Assembly (NCBI RefSeq): GCF_943181405.1
Contig: NZ_CALPBY010000002.1
Span: 372,001-436,000, forward strand
Direction: 5' to 3'
Origin: Cellulosimicrobium sp. Marseille-Q4280
GTDB lineage: Bacteria; Actinomycetota; Actinomycetes; Actinomycetales; Cellulomonadaceae
Length of the DNA stretch: 64,000 nt
Under the pieces are notes generated by a model, which had not been told where the DNA came from, searched no databases, and saw only the letters and a list, made by a program, of their open reading frames with translations. A program made the position numbers and the translations under genes. Positions 1-8,522 of this stretch are shown here, in pieces (within the stretch, counting starts at the first letter, position 1; every line of letters starts with the position of its first letter).

Positions 1-335
1 AGGGAGAGGACGCCGACGAACAGCGTGCGCAGCGCGAGCGAGACGCCGATCGTCAGCCCGGTCGAGCCGACGGTGACGGGGCCGATCACGACGGTGTCGC
101 CGCCCGGGCGGGTCAGGACGTTGACCACGAGCAGGCTCGTCGCGAGCACGAGGAACGGCACGTGGCCCACGGCGACGGCCCGCAGCGGCACCCGCCCGAG
201 CGCCAGGAGCGCGGCGAGCGCGAGGCCGTAGCCGATCGCGGGGGTCACGGGGTCCGTCACGAGCAGCGCGGCGGTCGACAGCACCAGCACCGTCGCGAGC
301 TTCACGGTCGGGTTCCACCGGGCGAGCGGGCTCAT
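1..335 (-). CDS. ykoC: ECF transporter transmembrane (T) component, partial
   Basis: This is the N-terminal 111 residues of an EcfT/CbiQ-type membrane subunit; the gene runs off the left edge. The protein begins MSPLARWNPTVKLA, the usual start of EcfT proteins, and continues with hydrophobic segments (LATVLVLSTAALLVTD and FLVLATSLLVVNVLT). Its ATG overlaps the stop of the ATPase gene as ATGA, so the two are co-translated. In ECF transporters the T subunit couples the two ATPase domains to the substrate-binding S subunit in the membrane. The neighbouring YkoE-type S component and fused ATPase make this the YkoC equivalent. The family call is firm; the substrate comes from context. Confidence 0.9.
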   Translation of the reverse strand, partial: MSPLARWNPTVKLATVLVLSTAALLVTDPVTPAIGYGLALAALLALGRVPLRAVAVGHVPFLVLATSLLVVNVLTRPGGDTVVIGPVTVGSTGLTIGVSLALRTLFVGVLS

Positions 336-2092
336 CCGTGCACCGCCGGGACGCGGTCGCCGTGGCCGGGCCGGCACCGGGCGAGGAGCGCGTCGTCGAG
401 CGCACGGACGAGCGCGCGCAGCCCGACGCCCTCGCCCCGGCCCGTGCGCGCCCACCACTCGAGCAGCGGCGGCCGGGCGAGCCGCGCACCGGCGCACAGC
501 GCGTCGTCGGCGAGCGCCGCCGACGTCTCACGGTCCGCGACGACCTCGCCGTCGACGACGACGGCCACGCGGTCGGCGACCCGCGCGACGAGGGTCAGGT
601 CGTGCGTGACGAGCGCGACCGCGCCCCCGCGGTCGGCGAGGTCCCGCAGGACCCGGGCGGTCGCGTCGGACTGGGCGCGGTCGAGGCCGAAGGTCGGTTC
701 GTCCGCGAGCAGGACCGGGGGATCGAGCACCGTCGCGGTCGCGAGGGACAACCGCCGCTGCTCGCCGCCCGACAGGCGGAACGGGTTCGCGTCGGCGAGG
801 TGGGTGAGCCCGTACGCCGCGAGCGTCCGCGCGACGCGCTCGTCGAGGTCCGCGACGCCCGCGAGGCGTGGCGACCACGCGACCTCGTCGCGCACGGTCC
901 GTGCGAGGAGCTGGTGCTCGGGGTCCTGGAAGACCATCGCGACGGGCGCCGGCCCCGCCACGGTCAGCGTGCCCGACCTCGGTTCCAGCCCGGCGAGCCC
1001 GCGCAGCAGCGTGGACTTCCCGCTCCCGTTGGGTCCGACGACGGCGAGCACCTCGCCGACGTGCAGGTCGAGGTCGACGTCGCGCACGACCGGTGCGCCG
1101 GACCGTGTCACCGTGAACGCGCGCGCACGGAGCGCCACGGGGGGTGCCGGCGTGCCTGCCGTGGCAGGCAGGGCCCGCCCGGCCCGCGCCGGACGGTCGG
1201 CGGACGGGCCGGTGCGCGAGGAGGAGGCGAGGTCGACGAGCCACGCGTCGGTGCGGTCGGAGCCGAGAGGCCCGGGGGCCCCTGCGGCCTCGAGCAGGAC
1301 GTCGAGAGGGAGCCAGCAGCCGAGCTCGAGGAGCCGCTGCGCGTGCTCGCGCAGGACGGCGCGGGTGGAGCCGTGCGCGACGACGCGCCCGCTGTCGTCG
1401 AGCACGAGCGTGGCGTCGGGCAGGTCGCCGAGCTCGTCGAGGCGGTGCTCGACCACGACGAGCGCCCGGCGCCGCCCCGGGCCGTCGGCGAGCCGGGCGA
1501 CGAGGGCACCCACCTCGCGCGCGCCCTGAGGGTCGAGGAGCGCGGTGGGTTCGTCGAGGACGAGCAGCGCGGGGTCGGTGACGAGCGCGGCGGCGAGCGC
1601 GACGCGCTGCGCCTCGCCGCCGGAGAGCGCGTGCGTCGACCGCGAGCGCAGGTGCGTCGCCCCCGCCGCGGCGAGGGCGTGCTCGGTCCGGTCGTCGACC
1701 GTGGCCGGGTCGGCGGCGCGGTTCTCGAGCGCGAAGCGCAGCTCGTCCTCGACGCCGCCGAGGCACAGCTGGTCGCCGGGGCTCTGCTGCACCAGGCCGA
1801 TCTCCGCGGCGAGGCGTGCCACAGGGACCTCCCGGGGGTCGTGGCCGGCGACCTGCACGTCGCCGGTCACGTGCCCGGGCAGCGTGTGCGGGACGACCCC
1901 GGTGAGGACACGCAGGAGCGTCGACTTGCCGCACCCGGACGGTCCGACGACGAGCAGCCCGGTCCCCTCCGCGACCTCGAGGCTCACCGCGTCGAGCACG
2001 GGGACGGCGTCGTGGCCGACGCTGACGGACAGGCGCCGCGTCCGCACGGCCGCGGTCCCGGGCGCGGCGGGGGCGGGCGCGACCTCAGCCAC
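332..2092 (-). CDS. ykoD: ECF transporter ATP-binding protein with two fused ABC domains
   Basis: A 586-residue protein carrying two complete ABC ATPase domains in tandem. Domain 1 has Walker A GPSGCGKST at residues 50-58, signature LSGGE at 156-160 and Walker B LLVLDE at 176-181. Domain 2 has Walker A GPNGSGKST at 353-361, LSGGE at 440-444 and LLADEP near 461. Fusion of the two ECF ATPases in one chain is characteristic of the YkoD type. The chosen start is the GTG at 2092, which overlaps the end of the S-component gene by 8 bp. It powers uptake through the membrane subunits encoded on either side. Confidence 0.95.
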   Translation of the reverse strand: MAEVAPAPAAPGTAAVRTRRLSVSVGHDAVPVLDAVSLEVAEGTGLLVVGPSGCGKSTLLRVLTGVVPHTLPGHVTGDVQVAGHDPREVPVARLAAEIGLVQQSPGDQLCLGGVEDELRFALENRAADPATVDDRTEHALAAAGATHLRSRSTHALSGGEAQRVALAAALVTDPALLVLDEPTALLDPQGAREVGALVARLADGPGRRRALVVVEHRLDELGDLPDATLVLDDSGRVVAHGSTRAVLREHAQRLLELGCWLPLDVLLEAAGAPGPLGSDRTDAWLVDLASSSRTGPSADRPARAGRALPATAGTPAPPVALRARAFTVTRSGAPVVRDVDLDLHVGEVLAVVGPNGSGKSTLLRGLAGLEPRSGTLTVAGPAPVAMVFQDPEHQLLARTVRDEVAWSPRLAGVADLDERVARTLAAYGLTHLADANPFRLSGGEQRRLSLATATVLDPPVLLADEPTFGLDRAQSDATARVLRDLADRGGAVALVTHDLTLVARVADRVAVVVDGEVVADRETSAALADDALCAGARLARPPLLEWWARTGRGEGVGLRALVRALDDALLARCRPGHGDRVPAVHG

Positions 2093-2720
2093 GGCGCGCC
2101 CCGATGGCGAACGCGTCGAGGGCGCCGGTGCGCGCGAGCGCGTCGCCGAGCAGGCGTGCCGCGATCCCGCACAGCAGCACGCACGACACGACCTGGACGC
2201 CGAGCCGGAGCATCGCGTAGTCCTGGCCGAGCCAGCCGAACCGGACCGCGTTGAACGCGTACGTGACGAGGGCCGCGCTCACGCCGGAGGCGACGAAGAC
2301 CCACCACCCGTAGCGGCGGTAGCGCGTGAGGGCGAAGGGCAGCTCGGCTCCCGCCCCCTGCACGAGCCCGACGAGCAGCAGGAGCGGTCCGGCGGGCGAG
2401 GCGAGGAACACGACCTCGACGAGCGCGGCGAGCGTCTCCGTGAGGATCCCGACGCCCGGCTTGCGCACGATGTACGTCGCGAGCGGTCCGACGACGATCC
2501 AGGCGCCGGCGAGCACGTTCGCGGCGAGGTCGGCGAGCGGTCCCAACGCGAGCTGGAGCGGCGCCCAGAGCTGGACGAACGCCCAGTACACGAAGCCGAA
2601 CACGACGCCCAGGACCGCGACGAGAACGGTCTCGTGGAGCGTCAGGCCGTGAGGTCGCCGGGACGCTCCTGGCCGGGGCGTGACGGGTCGTGCGACGGGT
2701 CGGGCGGTGGGCTCGGTCAT
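2085..2720 (-). CDS. ykoE: ECF transporter substrate-binding (S) component, YkoE family
   Basis: A 211-residue polytopic membrane protein with a 30-residue polar N terminus followed by about five hydrophobic segments (for example LTLHETVLVAVLGVVFGFVY and AANVLAGAWIVVGPLATYIV). The family binds a thiamine precursor, most likely hydroxymethylpyrimidine. The ATG at 2720 is preceded by AGGGA and is chosen over longer in-frame starts, which would run into the riboswitch upstream. It is the first gene of a ykoE-ykoD-ykoC operon. The TPP riboswitch in its leader agrees independently with a role in thiamine precursor uptake. Confidence 0.9.
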   Translation of the reverse strand: MTEPTARPVARPVTPRPGASRRPHGLTLHETVLVAVLGVVFGFVYWAFVQLWAPLQLALGPLADLAANVLAGAWIVVGPLATYIVRKPGVGILTETLAALVEVVFLASPAGPLLLLVGLVQGAGAELPFALTRYRRYGWWVFVASGVSAALVTYAFNAVRFGWLGQDYAMLRLGVQVVSCVLLCGIAARLLGDALARTGALDAFAIGARRG

Positions 2721-2841
2721 GCGGGTCCCTTCGTCGGGCCGCGACGGGTGCACGACGGCGCGTCCCGCACCCGCGCGCGCACGTGCCCCGGGTGCGCGGT
2801 CGCGCGGGCGCGTGCAGGCGCAGGGGACGGTGACGTCGGCC

Positions 2842-2953
2842 CTGCTCCCTTCGCTGGTACGAACCAGATCAGGTTCCACGGGTCTGCCGGTGGGACACGG
2901 ATGTCCGGCCGGCACTCTCAGCGCTCGTGCGCTCCCCGGGGGCGTTCGTGCCG
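2842..2953 (-). promoter_or_regulatory. TPP riboswitch (THI element) upstream of ykoE
   Basis: Read on the minus strand, the region holds the hallmark CTGAGA segment (about 2921-2916), then ACCTGATCTGG (about 2873-2863) and CCAGCGAAGGGA near the 3' end, in the correct order. These are the pyrimidine- and pyrophosphate-sensing parts of the TPP aptamer. About 120 nt of GC-rich sequence separates it from the ykoE start and must contain the expression platform. High TPP should reduce expression of the transporter operon. The outer limits of the P1 stem are approximate. Confidence 0.93.
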
Positions 2954-3051
2954 ACCCTAGGGGCAGACGCGGCTCGGGACAATCCCCCGTCTCGGGGAGC
3001 GGGCGCGTCGGCCTCCGCCTCGCCGGCCGCCCACCTCGTCCGCACGCCACC

Positions 3052-3081
3052 TTGACACCGGCGTCGAACACCTGTTCGAAT
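3052..3081 (+). promoter_or_regulatory. LexA-box promoter of the radical SAM gene
   Basis: A perfect -35 TTGACA (3052-3057) is followed after 18 nt by a -10-like TCGAAT (3076-3081), which ends 6 nt before the GTG start and suggests a leaderless transcript. Between and over these elements, at 3064-3079, lies TCGAAC-ACCT-GTTCGA, a perfect match to the actinobacterial SOS box TCGAAC-N4-GTTCGA. LexA bound here would cover the -10 region, so the gene is probably induced by DNA damage. Confidence 0.8.
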
Positions 3082-3087
3082 CATGGC

Positions 3088-4746
3088 GTGAGGTGGGACG
3101 GACAGGCGATCGGCGTCGACGACGGGGCGCTCCCGGGGCTGGAGCGCGCCGGTCTCGTGCGCAGCGTCCGCACACCCGAGTTCGCCGGGATCACGTTCCA
3201 CGAGGTCACCGCCAAGAGCGCGCTGTCCAAGGTGCCCGCGATGTCGCGCATGCCGTTCCGCTGGACGATCAACCCGTACCGCGGCTGCAGCCACGCCTGC
3301 TCGTACTGCCTGAGCCCACGGACCCCGGTCCTCCTGGCCGACGGCACGCACCGGCCCGTCGGCGAGCTGCGGGTGGGCGACGAGATCGTCGGTACCGAGG
3401 CGCACGGCGCCTACCGCCGGTACGTCCGCACGCGCGTGCTCGACCGCTGGACCACGCGCAAGCGTGCCTATCGCGTGACGCTGGCCGACGGGACGCGTCT
3501 GGTCGCCAGCGGCGACCACCGGTTCCTCACCGAACGGGGGTGGCGACACGTCGTGGGGGGCGACGGGCGTCGCGCCCACCTCGCGCTGGGCGACGTGCTC
3601 GTCGGGCCGGGACGTCACGCGCTGCGCGACCTCGCGGCCGCGCCGGACGGGTCCGCGCCGGTCCTCGGTCGCGACGTCACCGGCGGCGAGGGTCTGCGGG
3701 TCGAGGCGCTCGAGGCCCTCGGCGGCGCGGGCGACGAGGTCGAGCTGGTCGACATCACGACCGGGACACGCGACTTCGTCGCCGACGGGGTCGTGAGCCA
3801 CAACTGCTTCGCGCGTCCGACGCACCAGTACCTCGACCTCGACGCGGGCGAGGACTTCGACCGCGAGGTCGTCGTGAAGGTCAACGTCGACGACGTGCTG
3901 CGCGCCGAGCTGGCGAAGCGGTCCTGGGTGCACGAGCCAGTCGCGCTCGGCACGAACACGGACCCCTACCAGCGCGCCGAGGGCCGCTACCGGCTCATGC
4001 CCGGCATCATCAGGGCGCTCGCGGACTCCGGCACGCCGCTGTCCATCCTCACCAAGGGCACGCTCCTGCGCCGCGACCTGCCGCTGCTCGTCGACGCGGC
4101 GTCGCGCGTCGAGGTCGGGATCGGGGTGTCGCTCGCGCTCCTCGACCCCGGCCTGCAGGCGTCGGTCGAGCCCGGCACACCCAGTCCTCGCGCGCGCCTG
4201 GACCTGATCCGCGCGGTCCGCGACGCGGGCCTGCCGTGCGGCGTCATGGTCGCGCCCGTGCTGCCCTGGCTGACCGACTCCACGCACGCGCTCACCGACC
4301 TCCTCGACGCGGTCAAGGACGCGGGTGCCACCGGTGTGACCGTGCTGCCGCTGCACCTCAAGCCCGGGACGCGCGAGTGGTTCATGTCGTGGCTCGCGCG
4401 CGAGCACCCGCGCCTCGTCCCGGGGTACGAGCGGGTCTACGAGCGCGGCACGTACGCGTCGAAGGCCTACCGGTCCTGGCTGTGGGACCGCGTGCGCCCG
4501 ATGCTCGAGACCCGGGGCTTCGCCGTCTCGGGCCACCGCGGCCCGTCGGGCGTCGAGGGTCGCTACCGACGCGGTGAGCTCGGCGGCCTCGGAGCGGCCG
4601 AGCCGCCCGTCGACGGCGCGTACCCCCGTGGCAGCCTCGCCCGGGAGACCGCCGTGCCGCCGACCGCCGGAGCGCTCGCGGGCATGCCGGTCGACGGCGG
4701 CGCGCTCGACCTCGCGGGCGGCGGCGTGGAGCAGGTGCTGTTCTGA
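3088..4746 (+). CDS. Intein-containing Rv2578c-family radical SAM protein
   Basis: A 552-residue precursor: N-extein 1-73, intein 74-239, C-extein 240-552. After splicing, a 386-residue protein contains CSHACSYCFARP, the CX3CX2C motif that binds the [4Fe-4S] cluster and SAM. The family resembles spore photoproduct lyase-like radical SAM enzymes; its reaction is not established. The start is taken as GTG 3088 (VRWDGQAIG), which fits the family N terminus and lies 6 nt after a plausible -10. The LexA-box promoter implies a DNA-damage response role. The intein interrupts the cluster motif, so the precursor should be inactive until spliced. Confidence 0.92.
   Translation: MRWDGQAIGVDDGALPGLERAGLVRSVRTPEFAGITFHEVTAKSALSKVPAMSRMPFRWTINPYRGCSHACSYCLSPRTPVLLADGTHRPVGELRVGDEIVGTEAHGAYRRYVRTRVLDRWTTRKRAYRVTLADGTRLVASGDHRFLTERGWRHVVGGDGRRAHLALGDVLVGPGRHALRDLAAAPDGSAPVLGRDVTGGEGLRVEALEALGGAGDEVELVDITTGTRDFVADGVVSHNCFARPTHQYLDLDAGEDFDREVVVKVNVDDVLRAELAKRSWVHEPVALGTNTDPYQRAEGRYRLMPGIIRALADSGTPLSILTKGTLLRRDLPLLVDAASRVEVGIGVSLALLDPGLQASVEPGTPSPRARLDLIRAVRDAGLPCGVMVAPVLPWLTDSTHALTDLLDAVKDAGATGVTVLPLHLKPGTREWFMSWLAREHPRLVPGYERVYERGTYASKAYRSWLWDRVRPMLETRGFAVSGHRGPSGVEGRYRRGELGGLGAAEPPVDGAYPRGSLARETAVPPTAGALAGMPVDGGALDLAGGGVEQVLF
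3307..3804 (+). other. Mini-intein inside the radical SAM gene
   Basis: The 166-residue insert starts with Cys (CLSPRTPVLLADG, block A), carries a block B-like GDHRF with the conserved His, and ends with block F/G sequence VELVDITTGTRDF then VVSHN, followed by the Cys+1 of the C-extein (CFARP). The terminal His-Asn and the nucleophilic Cys on both sides are what protein splicing needs. There is too little room for a LAGLIDADG homing endonuclease, so this is a mini-intein fixed at its site. Splicing joins CSHACSY to CFARP and restores the Fe-S motif. Confidence 0.93.
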
Positions 4747-4753
4747 GGCTCGC

Positions 4754-5059
4754 TCAGGCGGTGCTCGCCGGCACCGGAGCGACACGCACGATCTCCGTGC
4801 GGGCCACGACGCGGTCGCGCACCTCGGCCAGCGCGACACGCGCCGGGTCCGCCATGTACTCGGCGAGCGCCGCGTCGTCGGGCATCTCGATGACCTGCAC
4901 CTCGCAGGGCGGGGTCGGGTCCTGGCCGGGCAGCGCGCGCACGCGCTGCACCACGCGACCGCCGTGAACCGGCACGAGCGCGAGGACCTCGTCCTCGTAG
5001 CGGGACAGCGCGTCGGCGTCACCGGTCGGCCACAGCAGGACGCACAGCATGATCGTCAT
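4754..5059 (-). CDS. Small ferredoxin-fold protein of unknown function
   Basis: A 101-residue protein beginning MTIMLCVLLWPTGDADAL. The pattern (beta strand, then a helix rich in acidic residues, VHGGRVVQRV, then EVQVIEMPDDAALAEYMAD) resembles DUF1330/YciI-like dimeric alpha-beta barrel proteins. The ATG at 5059 is preferred over a GTG three codons upstream because family members start close to the first strand. It is convergent with the radical SAM gene and may be co-transcribed behind the flavin-binding protein gene to its right, 33 bp away. No catalytic residues can be named and the function is unknown. Confidence 0.65.
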   Translation of the reverse strand: MTIMLCVLLWPTGDADALSRYEDEVLALVPVHGGRVVQRVRALPGQDPTPPCEVQVIEMPDDAALAEYMADPARVALAEVRDRVVARTEIVRVAPVPASTA

Positions 5060-5092
5060 GCGCCGCACGGTACGCCCGGACGCGTGGTCGCG

Positions 5093-5560
5093 TCAGCCGT
5101 CGGCGAGGCGGGCCGGGAAGCCCCCCGTCGCCACCGGGCCCCAGCGTGTGATCGTCACCCGCACGAGGCACTTGCCCTGGGCCACCATCGCCGCACGGTA
5201 CTCGTCCCAGTCCGGGTGCTCGCCGGAGATCGCTCGGTAGTAGTCGACGAGCGGCTCGACCGCGTCGGGCAGCTCGATCACCTCGGCCGTCCCGTCCACC
5301 TGGACCCACGGGTCCGAGAACCCCGGCCCCAGCGACAGCAGCGACGCCTGCGGGCGACGACGCAGGTTCGCGGCCTTCGCACGCTCGGGGTACGTCGACA
5401 CGACGACCCGGCCGGCGTCGTCGACCCCGTACGTCACCGGGCTCAGCTGCGGCGAGCCGTCGGAACGCGTCGTGACGAGCACCCCGTCGTGGCGCGAGCG
5501 GAGCAGGTCGACGAGCTCGTCGCGCTCGATCCGGCGGGCGGTGGCGATGGTGCGGGGCAT
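5093..5560 (-). CDS. PPOX-class F420/FMN-dependent oxidoreductase
   Basis: A 155-residue protein of the split beta-barrel pyridoxamine 5'-phosphate oxidase-like class. It shows HDGVLVTTRSDGSPQLSPVTYGVD near the N terminus, RAKAANLRRRPQASLL in the middle and DPWVQVDGTAEVI toward the C terminus, the usual pattern of actinobacterial F420-dependent family members. The ATG at 5560 has an excellent AGGAGG ribosome binding site. It is transcribed divergently from aspS. The substrate is unknown, and F420 rather than FMN is inferred from the family in actinobacteria. Confidence 0.85.
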   Translation of the reverse strand: MPRTIATARRIERDELVDLLRSRHDGVLVTTRSDGSPQLSPVTYGVDDAGRVVVSTYPERAKAANLRRRPQASLLSLGPGFSDPWVQVDGTAEVIELPDAVEPLVDYYRAISGEHPDWDEYRAAMVAQGKCLVRVTITRWGPVATGGFPARLADG

Positions 5561-5596
5561 GCGGAACCTCCTGGTGGGCTCGTGTGGGTCACCGAC

Positions 5597-5602
5597 TAGA
5601 CT
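5597..5602 (+). promoter_or_regulatory. Probable -10 box of aspS
   Basis: TAGACT matches the actinobacterial TANNNT -10 hexamer and lies about 55 nt upstream of the aspS GTG start, in the gap between aspS and the divergent oxidoreductase gene. No clear -35 hexamer is visible, and no T-box leader was recognised. Confidence 0.55.
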
Positions 5603-5659
5603 CGCACGGGCGCTCGCGCGCCCCGACCCCCCGACGCACTCCCTGGAAGGACGAACTCC

Positions 5660-7471
5660 GTGCTCCGCACCCACACGGCCGGCTCACTGCGGGCCGAGCA
5701 CACCGGTCAGACCGTCACCCTCACGGGCTGGGTCGACCGTCGGCGCGATCACGGGGGAGTGGCCTTCATCGACCTGCGCGACGCGTCCGGCATCGCCCAG
5801 GTCGTCGTCCGCGACGAGTCCGTCGCCCACCCGCTGCGCAACGAGTTCGTGCTCCAGGTGACGGGCGAGGTCTCGCGGCGCCCCGAGGGCAACGAGAACC
5901 CGAACCTGCCGACGGGCGCGATCGAGGTCCTGGCGAGCGACGTCGTCGTGCTCAACACGTCCGAGGCCCTGCCGTTCCAGGTGTCGACGGCGCTCGCGGA
6001 CACCGAGACGATCGGCGAGGAGGCGCGGCTCAAGCACCGCTACCTCGACCTGCGCCGCCCCGCGCCGGCCCACGCGCTGCGCCTGCGCTCCAAGGTCAAC
6101 CAGGCGGCGCGCCGCGTGCTCGACGCCGAGGAGTTCGTCGAGATCGAGACGCCGACGCTCACTCGCTCGACGCCCGAGGGGGCTCGCGACTTCCTCGTGC
6201 CCGCGCGCCTGTCGCCCGGCTCGTGGTACGCGCTCCCGCAGTCGCCGCAGCTGTTCAAGCAGCTCCTCATGGTCGCCGGCATGGAGCGCTACTACCAGAT
6301 CGCGCGCTGCTACCGCGACGAGGACTTCCGCGCCGACCGCCAGCCCGAGTTCACGCAGCTCGACGTCGAGATGAGCTTCGTCGAGCAGGACGACGTCATC
6401 GCGCTCGCCGAGAAGATCCTCGTCGCGCTGTGGGAGCTCGTCGGGTACACGATCCCGACGCCGATCCCGCGCATGACGTTCCACGACGCGATGCGCCTGT
6501 ACGGCTCGGACAAGCCGGACCTGCGCTTCGGCAACCCGCTCGTCGAGCTCACGGACTACTTCAAGGACACCCCGTTCCGCGTCTTCCAGGCGGAGTACGT
6601 GGGCGCAGTCGTCATGGCCGGCGGGGCCTCGCAGCCGCGCCGCCAGTTCGACGCGTGGCAGGAGTGGGCCAAGCAGCGCGGCGCCCGCGGCCTCGCCTAC
6701 GTGACGTTCCAGGAGGACGGCACGCTCGCCGGCCCGGTCGCGAAGAACCTGTCCGACGCCGAGCGCGAAGGGCTGCAGGCCGCGACCGGCGCGCAGCCGG
6801 GGGACGCGGTGTTCTTCGCCGCGGGGAAGACGTCCGACTCGCGTGCGCTGCTCGGCGCCGCGCGCCAGGAGATCGCGAAGCGCACCGGCCAGATCGACGA
6901 GGACGCGTGGGCGTTCGTGTGGGTCGTCGACGCACCGCTGTTCAAGCCGACCGGAGATGCCGCCGACGACGGTGACGTTGCTCTCGGCCATTCCGCGTGG
7001 ACGGCGGTGCACCACGCGTTCACGTCCCCGACGCCGGAGTGGGTCGACACGTTCGAGTCCTCCCCGGGGGACGCGCTCGCCTACGCGTACGACATCGTGT
7101 GCAACGGGAACGAGATCGGCGGCGGCTCGATCCGTATCCACCGTCGCGACGTGCAGGAGCGCGTGTTCGACGTCATGGGCATCGGGCCCGAGGAGGCGCA
7201 GGAGAAGTTCGGCTTCCTCCTCGACGCGTTCAAGTTCGGCGCGCCGCCGCACGGTGGCATCGCGTTCGGCTGGGACCGCATCGTCGCGCTGCTCACGCAG
7301 TCGGACTCGATCCGCGACGTCATCGCGTTCCCCAAGTCGGGCGGCGGCTACGACCCGCTGACGCAGGCGCCCGCGCCGATCACGCCGGAGCAGCGCAAGG
7401 AGGCCGGCGTCGACGCGAAGCCCGCCGCGAAGGGGGAGCCGGGGAACCTCCCGGCCGCCGCCGCGGAGTGA
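5660..7471 (+). CDS. aspS: Aspartyl-tRNA synthetase
   Basis: A 603-residue class IIb synthetase that charges tRNA with aspartate. The N-terminal OB-fold anticodon domain contains [19 protein letters not shown]. The catalytic domain has class II motif 2 around [18 protein letters not shown] and motif 3 [14 protein letters not shown]. The length fits bacterial-type AspRS with its GAD insertion. The GTG start at 5660 is preceded by GGAAGGA and gives the normal N terminus MLRTHTAG. The stop overlaps the start of the next gene (GTGA). Whether the enzyme also charges tRNA-Asn cannot be told from the sequence alone. Confidence 0.97.
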   Translation: MLRTHTAGSLRAEHTGQTVTLTGWVDRRRDHGGVAFIDLRDASGIAQVVVRDESVAHPLRNEFVLQVTGEVSRRPEGNENPNLPTGAIEVLASDVVVLNTSEALPFQVSTALADTETIGEEARLKHRYLDLRRPAPAHALRLRSKVNQAARRVLDAEEFVEIETPTLTRSTPEGARDFLVPARLSPGSWYALPQSPQLFKQLLMVAGMERYYQIARCYRDEDFRADRQPEFTQLDVEMSFVEQDDVIALAEKILVALWELVGYTIPTPIPRMTFHDAMRLYGSDKPDLRFGNPLVELTDYFKDTPFRVFQAEYVGAVVMAGGASQPRRQFDAWQEWAKQRGARGLAYVTFQEDGTLAGPVAKNLSDAEREGLQAATGAQPGDAVFFAAGKTSDSRALLGAARQEIAKRTGQIDEDAWAFVWVVDAPLFKPTGDAADDGDVALGHSAWTAVHHAFTSPTPEWVDTFESSPGDALAYAYDIVCNGNEIGGGSIRIHRRDVQERVFDVMGIGPEEAQEKFGFLLDAFKFGAPPHGGIAFGWDRIVALLTQSDSIRDVIAFPKSGGGYDPLTQAPAPITPEQRKEAGVDAKPAAKGEPGNLPAAAAE

Positions 7472-8284
7472 CCACCAGCGCCTCCCGCGAGGGCGCACCG
7501 ACCCGGGACGACCGGGACGGTGCGCCCACGCGCGTCTCACGGGGCGCGCAGGTGCCGGCGGCGTGGGCACGGCACCCCGTGATGCGCCTGGAGCTGCACG
7601 CCTGCGCCCTCCTCGACGTCGTCGTGGGGGACGACGCGGTCGTCGTGCTGCGCGCGCTCGACGACGGCGGTGCGGGGCTGTGGGGACTCGGCACGCCTGA
7701 CGGCGTCGCGCACCTCCTCCTCGGGGCGCCGCAGCTCGCCGCGGGCGTCGTGCGTTCGTCGCTCCCCCGAGGGACGACAGCCGCGGCGTCTGCCCTCGTC
7801 CGGGGCTCCGTCGAGCGCCTGCCGGCGCACCTGCGCACGGAGCCCGTCTCGCGATGGGACTGGTTCACCGCGACGACCGACCCGCCGGCCCAGCCGGGGG
7901 AGAGCCGCGTCGCCGCGCTCGACGGGCGGGACGGACGGGCGGCGTCGCGCGCGCTGCTCGACCGGGCGAACCCCGCGGCGGAGCTCGACCCGCACGACCC
8001 GGTCACGCGGTGGTGGGGCTGGAAGGACGACGCGGGTGTCGTGCGTGGGGTCGGGGCGCCCGGGGTGCCGGCCCGGGGTCCCGTGGGTGCTCGGAGGGAT
8101 CGCCACGGACCCGGCCGCGCGGGGCCGGGGCATCGCGCGCGCGGTGACGGCAGCGGCGACCCGGGCGGGGCTGCGGGAGGACCCGATGGTCGTGCTCTGG
8201 ATGTACGCGGACAACGGTGCGGCCCGGCGGGTGTACGAGCAGGTGGGTTACCGCGTCACGCAGGCGTTCGAGTCCCGCCGCTGA
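7468..8284 (+). pseudogene. GNAT acetyltransferase, frameshifted
   Basis: Translation starts at GTG 7468, overlapping the aspS stop, and runs in one frame to about 8080 (ending around GWKDDAGVVRGVGAPG). The conserved acetyl-CoA-binding part, VLGGIATDPAARGRGIARAVT, lies in the +1 frame and continues through MYADNGAARRVYEQVGYR to the stop at 8284. The break falls in a G/C-rich stretch (8040-8085) with repeated GGGGTC runs and is explained by one extra base or two missing ones. Without it the protein would be about 271 residues with a C-terminal GNAT fold. It could be a true pseudogene or a sequencing error. Confidence 0.8.
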
Positions 8285-8522
8285 TCCGGCGGGCCGCCGC
8301 GCCGCGTTCGTGCTGGTCCGCGGCGTCGGTCGCGCGCTTCTCGACCGGTCTCTCGTCCCCGACGGTGACGCGACGTTCCTCGACGTCTCGCAGCCCGATG
8401 GGGGGGGCGGCCGTCGATCTTGAGCGGATCTTGAGGGTCCGCTGCGCTCCGCGCGGGGCGATGCCGAGGTCCGGCGGTCAGGATCTGCGTAGTTGAATCC
8501 GCAACGACCTACGAGGTGCCTC

